DNA of 15,241 bases from Akkermansia sp. GTDB taxonomy: Bacteria; Verrucomicrobiota; Verrucomicrobiia; Verrucomicrobiales; Akkermansiaceae. Position 1 is the first letter of the stretch; every line of letters starts with the position of its first letter. Made by a program: the position numbers and the translations under genes. Shown here piece after piece: positions 8,328-14,359 of the stretch. Below the pieces are notes generated by a model. It searched no databases, was not told the DNA's origin, and saw nothing but the letters and a program-made list of their open reading frames with translations. The stretch lies in NCBI GenBank assembly GCA_017628435.1, contig JAGBZE010000122.1:1-15241 (forward strand). The letters are read 5' to 3'.

Positions 8328-9779
8328 TTACAGACTTTCACCGAAGTCCTCGCGGAACTTGGCAGCCAGCTTCTCCTGCCAGTCGCTGAGCGGCTGCAGA
8401 CGACCGAAGAAGAAGCGGAGAACCTCGGGCTCTTCCACCCACTTCAGACCACCGATAAGCTCGCGGTTATCGTACAACCACTTCACGCGGTCGGCGCAGT
8501 ACTTCACCTGGGACAGAGTGAACACGCGGCGGGGGCATGCCAGACGCACCAGCTCCAGCTCGGCATAGTTCTCAGAGCCATCGGGGTTACGCTGCTCGGA
8601 AAGAGAGCCACGCTCCATGCCGCGGATACCGCCGGCAATGTACAGAGCCGTGGCCAGGGCACCGGCGGGGTACTGCTCGTGCGGAATGTTGGGCAGGAAC
8701 TCAGAAGCGTTGATGTGAGCACCCAGACCACCGGCGGGCTTCACCATGGGCACACCGTATTCGGAAAGCTCCTTCACAAGGTACTCAATGAAGATGGGAC
8801 CCTGGTTAATGATTTCCTCATCGAGGGTCTCAAGCAGACCCACAGCCATGGCTTCCATGGCGCGCACTTCCATACCACCGTAGGTCAGGAAACCTTCGTA
8901 CAGCGGGATGAAGGCCTTCATCTTGAGGATGAGCTTCTCGTTGTTGGAAACGATGGCACCACCGCGGGCGAAGCCAAGCTTGCGGCTGGAGAAGTAGATG
9001 AGATCCATCTCATCAGCAATCTTGCGGATGATTTCAGCGATGCTCATGTTCTTGGCAGCCTCTTCACGCGTCTTGATGAAGTACAGGTTGTCCTGCAGCA
9101 GAGAGGCATCCAGCACGGACATCACGCCGAATTCCTTACACACAGCGGCCACATCCAGCATGTTCTGCATGGAAAGCGGCTGACCACCAATCAGGTTGGT
9201 ACCGGCTTCGATACGCACGAAGGGAACGTGCTCGGGGCCCACTTCCTGGATAAGCTTGCGAAGGCGCTCGATATCAAAATTACCCTTGAACGGCAGGTCG
9301 AGATTGGGATCCAGCCCCTCGGGGGTGATAAGCTCCTCCACGCGGCCGCCCTTGCGGGTGATGTGGGCCTTGGTGGTGGTGAAGTGGAAGTTCATGGGAA
9401 CCACGTCGCCTTCCTTCACGAAGGTCTCGGCGAGAATGTTCTCACAGGCGCGGCCCTGGTGGGCAGGCAGGAAATACTTGGTACCGAAAACCTGCTCAAT
9501 CACGCGGGAGAGACGGTTGAACGTCTCGGAACCGGCGTAGGAGTCGTCGGCCTGCATGGAGGCTGCCACCTGGTTGTCACTCATGGCGTTCACACCGGAG
9601 TCGGTGAGCATATCCATGAACACATCCTTATTCTGCAGAAGGAAGGTATTGTTGCCGGCTTCGCGCAGCTTCTGCACACGCTCCTCCACGGTCGGGAGGA
9701 ACAGCTTCTGCACTACACGCACCTTGTGCATTTCCAACGGCACCTGATGCTCTTCCTTGTAAAACTTAACGATAGACAT
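8328..9779 (-). CDS. Tryptophanase/tyrosine phenol-lyase family PLP beta-eliminating lyase
   Basis: A 483-residue cytoplasmic fold-type I PLP enzyme that should cleave an aromatic amino acid to pyruvate, ammonia and indole or phenol. Family blocks are seen: LLTDSG-like MLTDSGVNAMSD (58-68), YAGSETF (81-87), HQGR (107-110), NLIGGQPLSM (195-204), the D224 region and the PLP lysine K267 in SSRKLGF. Three positions that separate the two activities look like tyrosine phenol-lyase (Citrobacter numbering, from memory): T134 for Thr124 (tryptophanase has Asp), R390 in MERG for Arg381 (tryptophanase has Ile) and F456 in LRFF for Phe448 (tryptophanase has His). Odd: the Arg that contacts the PLP phenolate (DATR/DSAR) is Leu here (DASL, L227). 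Database pipelines would likely call it tryptophanase. I chose ATG 9779; a GTG at 9824 would add 15 unrelated residues. The C-terminus carries about 23 extra residues. The gene is monocistronic, with its own promoter and terminator. Confidence 0.93.
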   Translation of the reverse strand: MSIVKFYKEEHQVPLEMHKVRVVQKLFLPTVEERVQKLREAGNNTFLLQNKDVFMDMLTDSGVNAMSDNQVAASMQADDSYAGSETFNRLSRVIEQVFGTKYFLPAHQGRACENILAETFVKEGDVVPMNFHFTTTKAHITRKGGRVEELITPEGLDPNLDLPFKGNFDIERLRKLIQEVGPEHVPFVRIEAGTNLIGGQPLSMQNMLDVAAVCKEFGVMSVLDASLLQDNLYFIKTREEAAKNMSIAEIIRKIADEMDLIYFSSRKLGFARGGAIVSNNEKLILKMKAFIPLYEGFLTYGGMEVRAMEAMAVGLLETLDEEIINQGPIFIEYLVKELSEYGVPMVKPAGGLGAHINASEFLPNIPHEQYPAGALATALYIAGGIRGMERGSLSEQRNPDGSENYAELELVRLACPRRVFTLSQVKYCADRVKWLYDNRELIGGLKWVEEPEVLRFFFGRLQPLSDWQEKLAAKFREDFGESL

Positions 9780-9839
9780 GATGATTTTCGGTATAAAGTA
9801 AATGCACCTCCCGGTAACAGGCACCAGAAGCGCGGCAGG

Positions 9840-9869
9840 ATTCTACCACCCAAATTTCTGATATGTCAA
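9840..9869 (-). promoter_or_regulatory. Promoter of the beta-eliminating lyase gene
   Basis: Minus strand: perfect TTGACA (9864-9869), 18-nt spacer, TAGAAT (9840-9845), with an AT-rich stretch just upstream of the -35 box. The predicted start near 9833 gives a leader of about 54 nt. The leader holds no tnaC-like ATG peptide. A weaker TATACC box nearer the ATG (10 nt away) has no good -35 partner. Confidence 0.75.
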
Positions 9870-9943
9870 CGCTTTTATATGACTTATTGTGGCATCAGAA
9901 TGAAGAGTGTATGACACCACCGAATCATCTGGCAGAACCGGAA

Positions 9944-9990
9944 GCATGCAGCGCGTGCTCCATGCGTTGCATGCATGCGCGATGCAGTGC
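9944..9990. repeat. GCATGC-rich palindromic cluster upstream of the lyase promoter
   Basis: This non-coding stretch holds GCATGC at 9944-9949, the perfect palindrome TGCATGCA at 9968-9975 and further GCATGC/GATGCAGTGCA copies. The region from about 9947 to 9986 can fold with TGCA and CGCG pairings. There is no T-tract, so it is not a clear terminator. It may be an operator or a structured 3' end of the small membrane gene transcript. Confidence 0.3.
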
Positions 9991-10034
9991 AGCAGCCCAC
10001 CAGGACGCCCCGGCAAGAAGCCGCTGAATTTGCC

Positions 10035-10190
10035 TTATCTACAATAGTAAAGATACACACACATACCCACCACAAGTATCACAAGGACTAGAACATAGGC
10101 CATTTTCCACCAGCAGCGGGCACGCTCACCATACTCTCCGACTACGTCAAGCAGCCAATCCAGAATAATCTCTACAGGATGTTTCCACAT
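10035..10190 (-). CDS. Possible 51-residue single-pass membrane protein
   Basis: Small open frame with an ATG at 10190, bounded by an in-frame stop seven codons upstream. The N-terminal half (MWKHPVEIILDWLLDVVGEYG) is amphipathic, followed by RARCWWK and one strong hydrophobic segment (about 30-48, AYVLVLVILVVGMCVYLYY), ending in Cys-Arg. The positive residues before the segment suggest the N-terminus is cytoplasmic. It lies 60 nt after the second small membrane gene on the same strand, so it may belong to that transcript. There is no recognised family, no SD sequence and no extra support beyond its protein-like hydrophobic pattern. Confidence 0.4.
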   Translation of the reverse strand: MWKHPVEIILDWLLDVVGEYGERARCWWKMAYVLVLVILVVGMCVYLYYCR

Positions 10191-10202
10191 ACGGGATGAT
10201 AG

Positions 10203-10219
10203 TTGGGGTTACTCCCCAA
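10203..10219 (-). other. Short hairpin before the 51-residue gene
   Basis: TTGGGG and CCCCAA arms (6 bp, 5-nt loop) lie 12 nt upstream of the ATG at 10190 and 31 nt after the preceding stop. There is no T-tract, so it is not an intrinsic terminator. It could limit readthrough or translation of the small gene. Confidence 0.3.
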
Positions 10220-10250
10220 ATCCTGCCATAGGAGAAAAGACATGTCAATT

Positions 10251-10604
10251 CTAATCGATAGGAGACACGTTCATCATTCCCAGTTGCAGCATAATATAGA
10301 AGCAGCACCCAAAGGCAGAGAAGAACTCGCCCCATGATATTTTCCTGCAAAGAGCAAGAATAAAGTAACATCCCACGATGAGAAGGAGAGAGCTCATCAT
10401 AACATCAAGTTTCAGCACTATCCATTCTTCATGTGCAGCCAGATTCCGAATATCACTCATCAGAGCAAAAACAATACCGTAGTCACTGATAATGGTGATA
10501 TACAGGAAGAAGTAACTGAACAACAGTACCACACAACGGGAGCCAATGGAGCCGTCAGTCGTCTGCACAACAGGTAATTTCTGTGTATTTTCGTCCATCA
10601 TCAT
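10251..10604 (-). CDS. Small multi-pass membrane protein of unknown function (second copy)
   Basis: A 117-residue protein with a polar N-terminus (MMMDENTQKLPVVQTTDG) and about three hydrophobic segments near 23-50, 66-86 and 93-110. I recognise no family. The first of three consecutive ATGs overlaps the stop of the upstream gene (ATGA at 10601-10604), so translation is coupled. It resembles the upstream protein at several aligned spots (CVxLL in the first segment; EWxV followed by S, LL and a basic residue after the second), suggesting tandem paralogues. Base use is AT-richer than that of the flanking genes. A 16-nt sequence at its start recurs near its end in the same frame. There the upstream gene's reading frame would end NWE-stop, whereas this gene reads on in another frame to SPID, which hints at an old frameshift. 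Confidence 0.62.
   Translation of the reverse strand: MMMDENTQKLPVVQTTDGSIGSRCVVLLFSYFFLYITIISDYGIVFALMSDIRNLAAHEEWIVLKLDVMMSSLLLIVGCYFILALCRKISWGEFFSAFGCCFYIMLQLGMMNVSPID
10271..10286 (-). repeat. 16-nt direct repeat, copy 2 (near the end of the second small membrane gene)
   Basis: Minus-strand CAACTGGGAATGATGA, identical to the copy at 10598-10613. The copies are 327 nt (109 codons) apart, so both are read in the same frame of the second gene. A perfect 16-nt match over so short a region is very unlikely by chance and marks a probable tandem duplication unit. Confidence 0.8.
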
Positions 10605-10613
10605 TCCCAGTTG
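10598..10613 (-). repeat. 16-nt direct repeat, copy 1 (junction of the two small membrane genes)
   Basis: Minus-strand CAACTGGGAATGATGA. This copy contains the stop codon of the first gene and two of the three possible start codons of the second. Recombination with copy 2 would delete the second gene and leave the first intact. Confidence 0.8.
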
Positions 10614-10939
10614 TATAGTTTCTGACACTCGGCGCAAGTGCAGCGGCCATCGTGAACGTAGTAATCCGGGCACGCAAACCGGGAAATAAGCAACGTGGCG
10701 GTCGATAGAGACACGACCATCGTGACGATGAACTTTACCGTGACTCTCCCTCTCAGATACTGCACCAGACTATAGGCAAAAAACAGGAGGTAGAGAGAGT
10801 TTGCACTGATAATTAACCCTACCTGCCACTCCAGGCCGAGCCTCAGCCTGCAGAAAAGCCCCACAACCACCGCACTGAACGCCAGCAGGGCCAGTAAATA
10901 TACACACGGCATCCTCCAGGTTTTGAAACCAATTCCCAT
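10601..10939 (-). CDS. Small three-helix membrane protein with Cys-rich tail, unknown function
   Basis: A 112-residue inner-membrane protein starting at the ATG at 10939. Hydrophobic segments lie at about 12-30, 39-60 and 66-87. A short C-terminal tail holds four Cys (C90, C100, C102, C105; C-x9-C-x-C-x2-C), which could bind a metal or form disulphides. I recognise no family. A TTG at 10957 would lengthen it by six residues but lies upstream of the predicted transcript start. It heads the unit with the next membrane gene (4-nt overlap) and is transcribed divergently from the metal-binding protein gene, with about 100 nt between the two starts. A shared regulator is possible but not shown. Confidence 0.62.
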   Translation of the reverse strand: MGIGFKTWRMPCVYLLALLAFSAVVVGLFCRLRLGLEWQVGLIISANSLYLLFFAYSLVQYLRGRVTVKFIVTMVVSLSTATLLISRFACPDYYVHDGRCTCAECQKLYNWE

Positions 10940-10945
10940 GCGCCC

Positions 10946-10974
10946 ATCATCGCACAATTCCCACGATGTATCAA
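10946..10974 (-). promoter_or_regulatory. Promoter of the small membrane protein genes
   Basis: Minus strand: TTGATA (10969-10974), 17-nt spacer, GATGAT (10946-10951), then 6 nt to the ATG at 10939. This spacing predicts a leaderless transcript. The perfect 8-bp palindrome TCAGCTGA (10985-10992) lies between this and the divergent promoter. Confidence 0.5.
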
Positions 10975-11004
10975 GGAAAGAATCTCAGCTGACCCGATGG
11001 CAAA

Positions 11005-11033
11005 TTGACACGGAAATAGAGTTGTTCTAAAAT
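11005..11033 (+). promoter_or_regulatory. Strong promoter of the metal-binding protein gene (leaderless)
   Basis: Perfect TTGACA (11005-11010), 17-nt spacer, TAAAAT (11028-11033). Only 7 nt separate the -10 box from the ATG at 11041, so transcription should start at or one base before the A of the start codon. I see no obvious Zur/Fur-like box around it. Confidence 0.82.
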
Positions 11034-11040
11034 ACCCTGC

Positions 11041-11898
11041 ATGAAGAAGATAGTATGTGCAGTGATGATGGGTATTCTGTGCGCCTTTGGTGCACAGGCT
11101 GTCACGAAGGTGGCCAGTCTGCACCCGATGCTGAGCGACATGGCCCGCAACGTAGGCGGCAACGTGGTGGAAGTCGTTGATTTATTCCCGGCAAATGGAG
11201 AACTGCATGCCTTTGAACCCACCGCGGCAGATGTAGCACAGGCAACTGGAGCTCAATTAGTATTAGCCTGCGGTAAGGGGGTAGAACCCTATCTGGAAGA
11301 CCTGCGCGATTCTCTTCCCGCCCGCACACAGGTTATCGAACTCGGTCAGAGCGTGCCCGATGTCTGTCTGCCAGGCAGCACCGTAGCCGACCCGCACTGG
11401 TGGAACAGCCCTACTGCCATGAAGCGGGCATCCCGTGCACTCCGCAGCGCATTGGAACGCTTAGCTCCCGCCGATAAAGTCGTCTTTGCCAAAGGGCAGC
11501 GTGCTTACAGCGCCCAGATGGATACCCTGGTGCGCGAGGCAAAGCTGGCATTTGCCGCCATTCCGCACGAAAAGCGCGTGCTGGTCTGCTCTCATGCGGC
11601 CATGAGTCATTTCTGCAAGGATTTCGGGTTCACCGCCCTTGCCGTGCACGGCATTGCTCAGGAAAGTGAGGGCGACACCGCCTCGCTGGCCCGCATTCTG
11701 GCTGAGCTGCGCAGCAAGTCAGTCCCCTGCCTTTTCTACGGCGTGAACGAACCGCCCAAAGTGCTGCGCACCATTGCCACGCAGGTCGGCGCACAGGCGC
11801 TGCCGCTCGCGCTGGATGGCATCAACCCCGCCACCCCGACCTATACCGAGCTGTTCCGATTCAATGTAAAAAACATCGTGGAAGGTCTATCCCGCTAA
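11041..11898 (+). CDS. Zinc/manganese-type ABC transporter substrate-binding protein (ZnuA/TroA-like)
   Basis: Periplasmic receptor of a metal ABC importer, 285 residues, cluster A-I fold. A signal peptide (MKKIVCAVMM...GAQA, about 1-20) without a lipobox Cys points to a soluble periplasmic form. The four expected metal ligands are visible: H56 in GELHAFEPTAAD, H119 in DPHWW, H185 in CSHAAMSHF and D259 in ALDGIN. The third ligand is His rather than the Glu found in Mn-binding PsaA, which favours zinc. The His-rich loop of many ZnuA proteins is absent. The first ATG is needed for the MKK part of the signal peptide, which fixes the start although it lies only 7 nt after the -10 box. Downstream, 6 nt separate it from the CBM9/GHL10-like gene; the ATPase and permease genes follow later in the same direction. 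Confidence 0.92.
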   Translation: MKKIVCAVMMGILCAFGAQAVTKVASLHPMLSDMARNVGGNVVEVVDLFPANGELHAFEPTAADVAQATGAQLVLACGKGVEPYLEDLRDSLPARTQVIELGQSVPDVCLPGSTVADPHWWNSPTAMKRASRALRSALERLAPADKVVFAKGQRAYSAQMDTLVREAKLAFAAIPHEKRVLVCSHAAMSHFCKDFGFTALAVHGIAQESEGDTASLARILAELRSKSVPCLFYGVNEPPKVLRTIATQVGAQALPLALDGINPATPTYTELFRFNVKNIVEGLSR

Positions 11899-11904
11899 TC
11901 AAAC

Positions 11905-13911
11905 ATGCGTTCTCTTTTCCTCACCCTCGCCACCGTGCTGCCGCTGACAGCCCAGGAACTCCCGCCCACCTACGTCTGCGGGCGCACCGAAGCGCCGCCC
12001 AACATTGATGGCATGGGTAACGACTGGCAATGGCAGAACGCCCGCGAGCTTTCGCCGCTACGCGATATCGAAGGCTCCGCCATTCCCCACGAATGCCGCA
12101 TCAAAATGCTGTGGGATGATGAGTACCTCTACATCCTGGCGGATATGGATGAGAAGCATCTGCGGGCCAGTCTCACCAAGCATGATTCCGTCATCTACCG
12201 CGACCCGGATTTCGAGGTATTCATCGACCCGGATGGCGATGGGATCAACTACATCGAGCTGGAAATCAACGCACTAAACACCACCTGGGATTTATTCATC
12301 CCCCGCCCCTACCGCTTCGATGACCCGCATATTCTGCACGATTGGGAAATCCCCGGGCTGAAACACGCAGTGCACCTGCGCGGCACGCTGAATGATGCCA
12401 GCGATACAGACGACGGATGGAGCGTGGAGCTGGCCATTCCCTGGAGCAGCATCACCAGCCATGCCACCCAACCCCGCACCGGCAAAGCCCCAGCCGCAGG
12501 CACAGAGATGCGCTTCAACTTCTCCCGAGTGAACTGGCAGGTGCGCCCTGTAGACGGTGATTATGAAAAGCTGAATGCCCCCGAAAGCAACCATGTGTGG
12601 GCACCCACCGGCAAGGTGAATATCCACCTGCCTGAGCACTGGGGGCGCGTGATTTTCAGCGAACAGCCATCCTGGAAATGGGTGGCAGCCCCCGCCGCCC
12701 CGCAGGATGCCACGCGCCTGGCCATCTTCCAGGCGCTGAATGACCAGCTGGCACACCGGGGACAGCACGGCTGCTACAATCCCGCTGCAACGCTTCCCGA
12801 AGGTGTGAGCATCAGTTTTCCGGTGGAGGATTTTTTCATCCTCACCGCCACTTGTCCGCAAACCGGTACCCGCATGCGGCTGGACAGCGAGGGACGATTC
12901 AAGGCATCGGCCCCGCAACAGCAGCCTACGGAGCTCTACCTCTGGGTTCATGGCAACAACGAACGCAGCGCTGCCGAATGGACCACCCGTTTCCGCAGCT
13001 ATGCCCAGGCGGGCATCGGTACCATCATCATCGATGGTCCTCCTGAACGCATCGAGCAGCTCACCGCCCTGGCCCGGCAGGAAGGGCTGCGCGTTTTCGC
13101 ATGGCTCTGGGCGCTGAACCGTCCCGGCGATACCGAGGCGCTCCAGCATCCGGAGTGGTATGCCGTGAACAAGCTCGGCAAATCCTGCCACAAGCCGGAG
13201 GACCGCCCCTTTGTGGAGTATTACCAGTTTCTCTGCCCGAGCAACAAGGAGGTGCGCCAGCATCTGCTCAAGCAGGTGCGCCGCCTGGCGCAGATTCCCG
13301 GCTTGAGCGGTATCCAGGCAGACTACATGCGCATGCCGGATGTGGAACTGCCGCGTGCCCTGTGGGAGAAATACGGTCTGGATATGAGCACCCCAGCCCC
13401 GGAGTTTGACTACTGCTACTGCCCCACCTGCCAGGAGGGTGCCGCCCGCATGGCGCACAACGATTTCAGGAAATACCAGACTTACAGCGTCTATTCTGTT
13501 TTCAACGAAATAGCCGCCGAAATCCGCAGACATGGGCTGACGGCCGCCTGCGCTGTTTTCCCCAGCCCGGCTCTGGCCTCCCGCATGGTGCACCAGGACT
13601 GGAGATTCTTCCACGCCGACCTCGTGCTTCCCATGGCCTACCATTCCTTCTACAACGCGCCCGCCGCATGGGCCGCAGATATCACCAGACAAGCCATGCG
13701 GGAAAGCGAAGCACGCATCCCCATGGCACCGGGCATTCACCTGCCGGATATCCCGGCGAATGAATTACCCGCGCAGCTGGAGCGTCTCTGCGCCACCGGC
13801 GTACATGGTATCGGCTTTTTCAGCGATGACGAGCTCACCCCGGAGCACCTGCAGGCTATCCGCAGCTGGAGGAACACATGTCGCGATGCCGCGTTGACAC
13901 CAGAGCACTAG
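11905..13911 (+). CDS. Secreted CBM9-like plus GHL10-type TIM-barrel protein
   Basis: A 668-residue exported protein of unknown substrate. A signal peptide (1-17, ending PLTAQ) is followed by a CBM9-like beta-sandwich (about 20-250). This shows the usual IDG...W start, WDDEYLYILADMDE, FEVFIDPDGDG, the NYIELEINALNTTWDLFIPRPYR-type block and GWSVELAIPW. A middle linker domain (255-340) precedes a glycosidase-like TIM barrel (about 342-660) with GIGTIIIDGPP, LRVFAWLW, GLSGIQADYMRMP (D473), DLVLPMAYH and GIGFFSDDE. These fit the GHL10/DUF187-like group of putative glycosyl hydrolases. A CYCPTC motif (C504, C506, C509) could bind metal or form disulphides. No catalytic residue is proven. It is unusual that the gene sits inside a metal transporter operon, 6 nt after the binding protein. 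Its last codons contain a consensus promoter for the next genes. Confidence 0.85.
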   Translation: MRSLFLTLATVLPLTAQELPPTYVCGRTEAPPNIDGMGNDWQWQNARELSPLRDIEGSAIPHECRIKMLWDDEYLYILADMDEKHLRASLTKHDSVIYRDPDFEVFIDPDGDGINYIELEINALNTTWDLFIPRPYRFDDPHILHDWEIPGLKHAVHLRGTLNDASDTDDGWSVELAIPWSSITSHATQPRTGKAPAAGTEMRFNFSRVNWQVRPVDGDYEKLNAPESNHVWAPTGKVNIHLPEHWGRVIFSEQPSWKWVAAPAAPQDATRLAIFQALNDQLAHRGQHGCYNPAATLPEGVSISFPVEDFFILTATCPQTGTRMRLDSEGRFKASAPQQQPTELYLWVHGNNERSAAEWTTRFRSYAQAGIGTIIIDGPPERIEQLTALARQEGLRVFAWLWALNRPGDTEALQHPEWYAVNKLGKSCHKPEDRPFVEYYQFLCPSNKEVRQHLLKQVRRLAQIPGLSGIQADYMRMPDVELPRALWEKYGLDMSTPAPEFDYCYCPTCQEGAARMAHNDFRKYQTYSVYSVFNEIAAEIRRHGLTAACAVFPSPALASRMVHQDWRFFHADLVLPMAYHSFYNAPAAWAADITRQAMRESEARIPMAPGIHLPDIPANELPAQLERLCATGVHGIGFFSDDELTPEHLQAIRSWRNTCRDAALTPEH

Positions 13912-13922
13912 CAGAATAGAAT
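13894..13922 (+). promoter_or_regulatory. Internal promoter for the anchored protein-ATPase-permease genes
   Basis: TTGACA (13894-13899), 17-nt spacer, TAGAAT (13917-13922). The -35 box lies within the Leu-Thr codons near the end of the CBM9/GHL10 gene; the -10 box lies after the stop. The predicted start near 13929 leaves a leader of about 8 nt. The boxes are identical to those of the lyase promoter. Confidence 0.7.
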
Positions 13923-13936
13923 CTCCACCAGAAGCC

Positions 13937-14359
13937 ATGTCACCGCGTGCCACATTTCTGCTCACCCTGCTGGGGGTTCTGCTGGTAGGAATCCCCCTGC
14001 CGCTGCTCACGCGCAAGGCAGAGCTCACACCGGCAGCCACAGCCCCGACTGAAAGCATGGCCGAAAAGGAAACAACCTACGCCGCCATCAGCTTCACCGG
14101 GCACCCCCGCAGCATACGCCTGCGCCACAGCGGCGGAGAGTGGCAGGAGCTCGACTCCACCCTGAACCAGAATGAATTTGAACTGGAATTACCGAAGCAA
14201 TCGGGCATTGAGCTGGAAATCCTGGCAGAGTGGGAGAACACCGCGCTCCAGGCTATTTCCCTCACTCTGGAACCCACAGGCCGGGAGGCCATCATGAAAA
14301 CACTCTGGAAGGAAGAGGGCAGCTCCGAACTTCACGATATTATGACTTTCACATGGTAA
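13937..14359 (+). CDS. Small membrane-anchored periplasmic protein, unknown function
   Basis: A 140-residue protein with one N-terminal hydrophobic segment (about 6-24), either a membrane anchor or an uncleaved signal. An Ala/Pro/Thr-rich linker (30-45) follows, then a domain of about 95 residues predicted to be mostly beta-strand (AAISFTGHPRSIRLRH, ELELPKQSGIELEILAEW, AISLTLEP). I recognise no family. It starts 25 nt after the CBM9/GHL10-like gene and its end overlaps the ATPase gene by 7 nt, so it is made together with the metal transporter. A role as an accessory, chaperone or sensor of that transporter is only inferred from position. It has few Cys or His residues, so it is not an obvious metal carrier. 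Confidence 0.75.
   Translation: MSPRATFLLTLLGVLLVGIPLPLLTRKAELTPAATAPTESMAEKETTYAAISFTGHPRSIRLRHSGGEWQELDSTLNQNEFELELPKQSGIELEILAEWENTALQAISLTLEPTGREAIMKTLWKEEGSSELHDIMTFTW

Noticed and set aside
9780..9824. Upstream GTG start that would add 15 residues to the lyase
   Set aside because: The added residues have no family counterpart, and the ATG at 9779 gives the expected N-terminus.
8679..9914. 411-codon open frame on the plus strand antisense to the lyase gene
   Set aside because: It lies opposite a clear enzyme gene and is rich in His, Gly and Val from reversed codons. It has no domain, signal or promoter; the length reflects codon bias of the real gene.
9884..10075. 63-codon Cys-rich minus-strand frame
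   Set aside because: It overlaps the better 51-residue membrane frame and the palindromic cluster; no start signal and an implausible composition.
10147..10371. 74-codon minus-strand frame across the end of the second small membrane gene
   Set aside because: It overlaps the 3' part of the second gene and the start of the 51-residue frame; the hydrophobic part is a frame-shifted reading of the real membrane segment.
10985..10992. Palindrome TCAGCTGA between the divergent promoters as an operator
   Set aside because: An 8-bp palindrome is common by chance and there is no second copy or known regulator to support it.
12292..13740. 482-codon open frame on the minus strand across the CBM9/GHL10-like gene
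   Set aside because: The sense frame has signal peptide and domain motifs. The antisense frame shows only low-complexity Gly/Ala/His/Arg composition.
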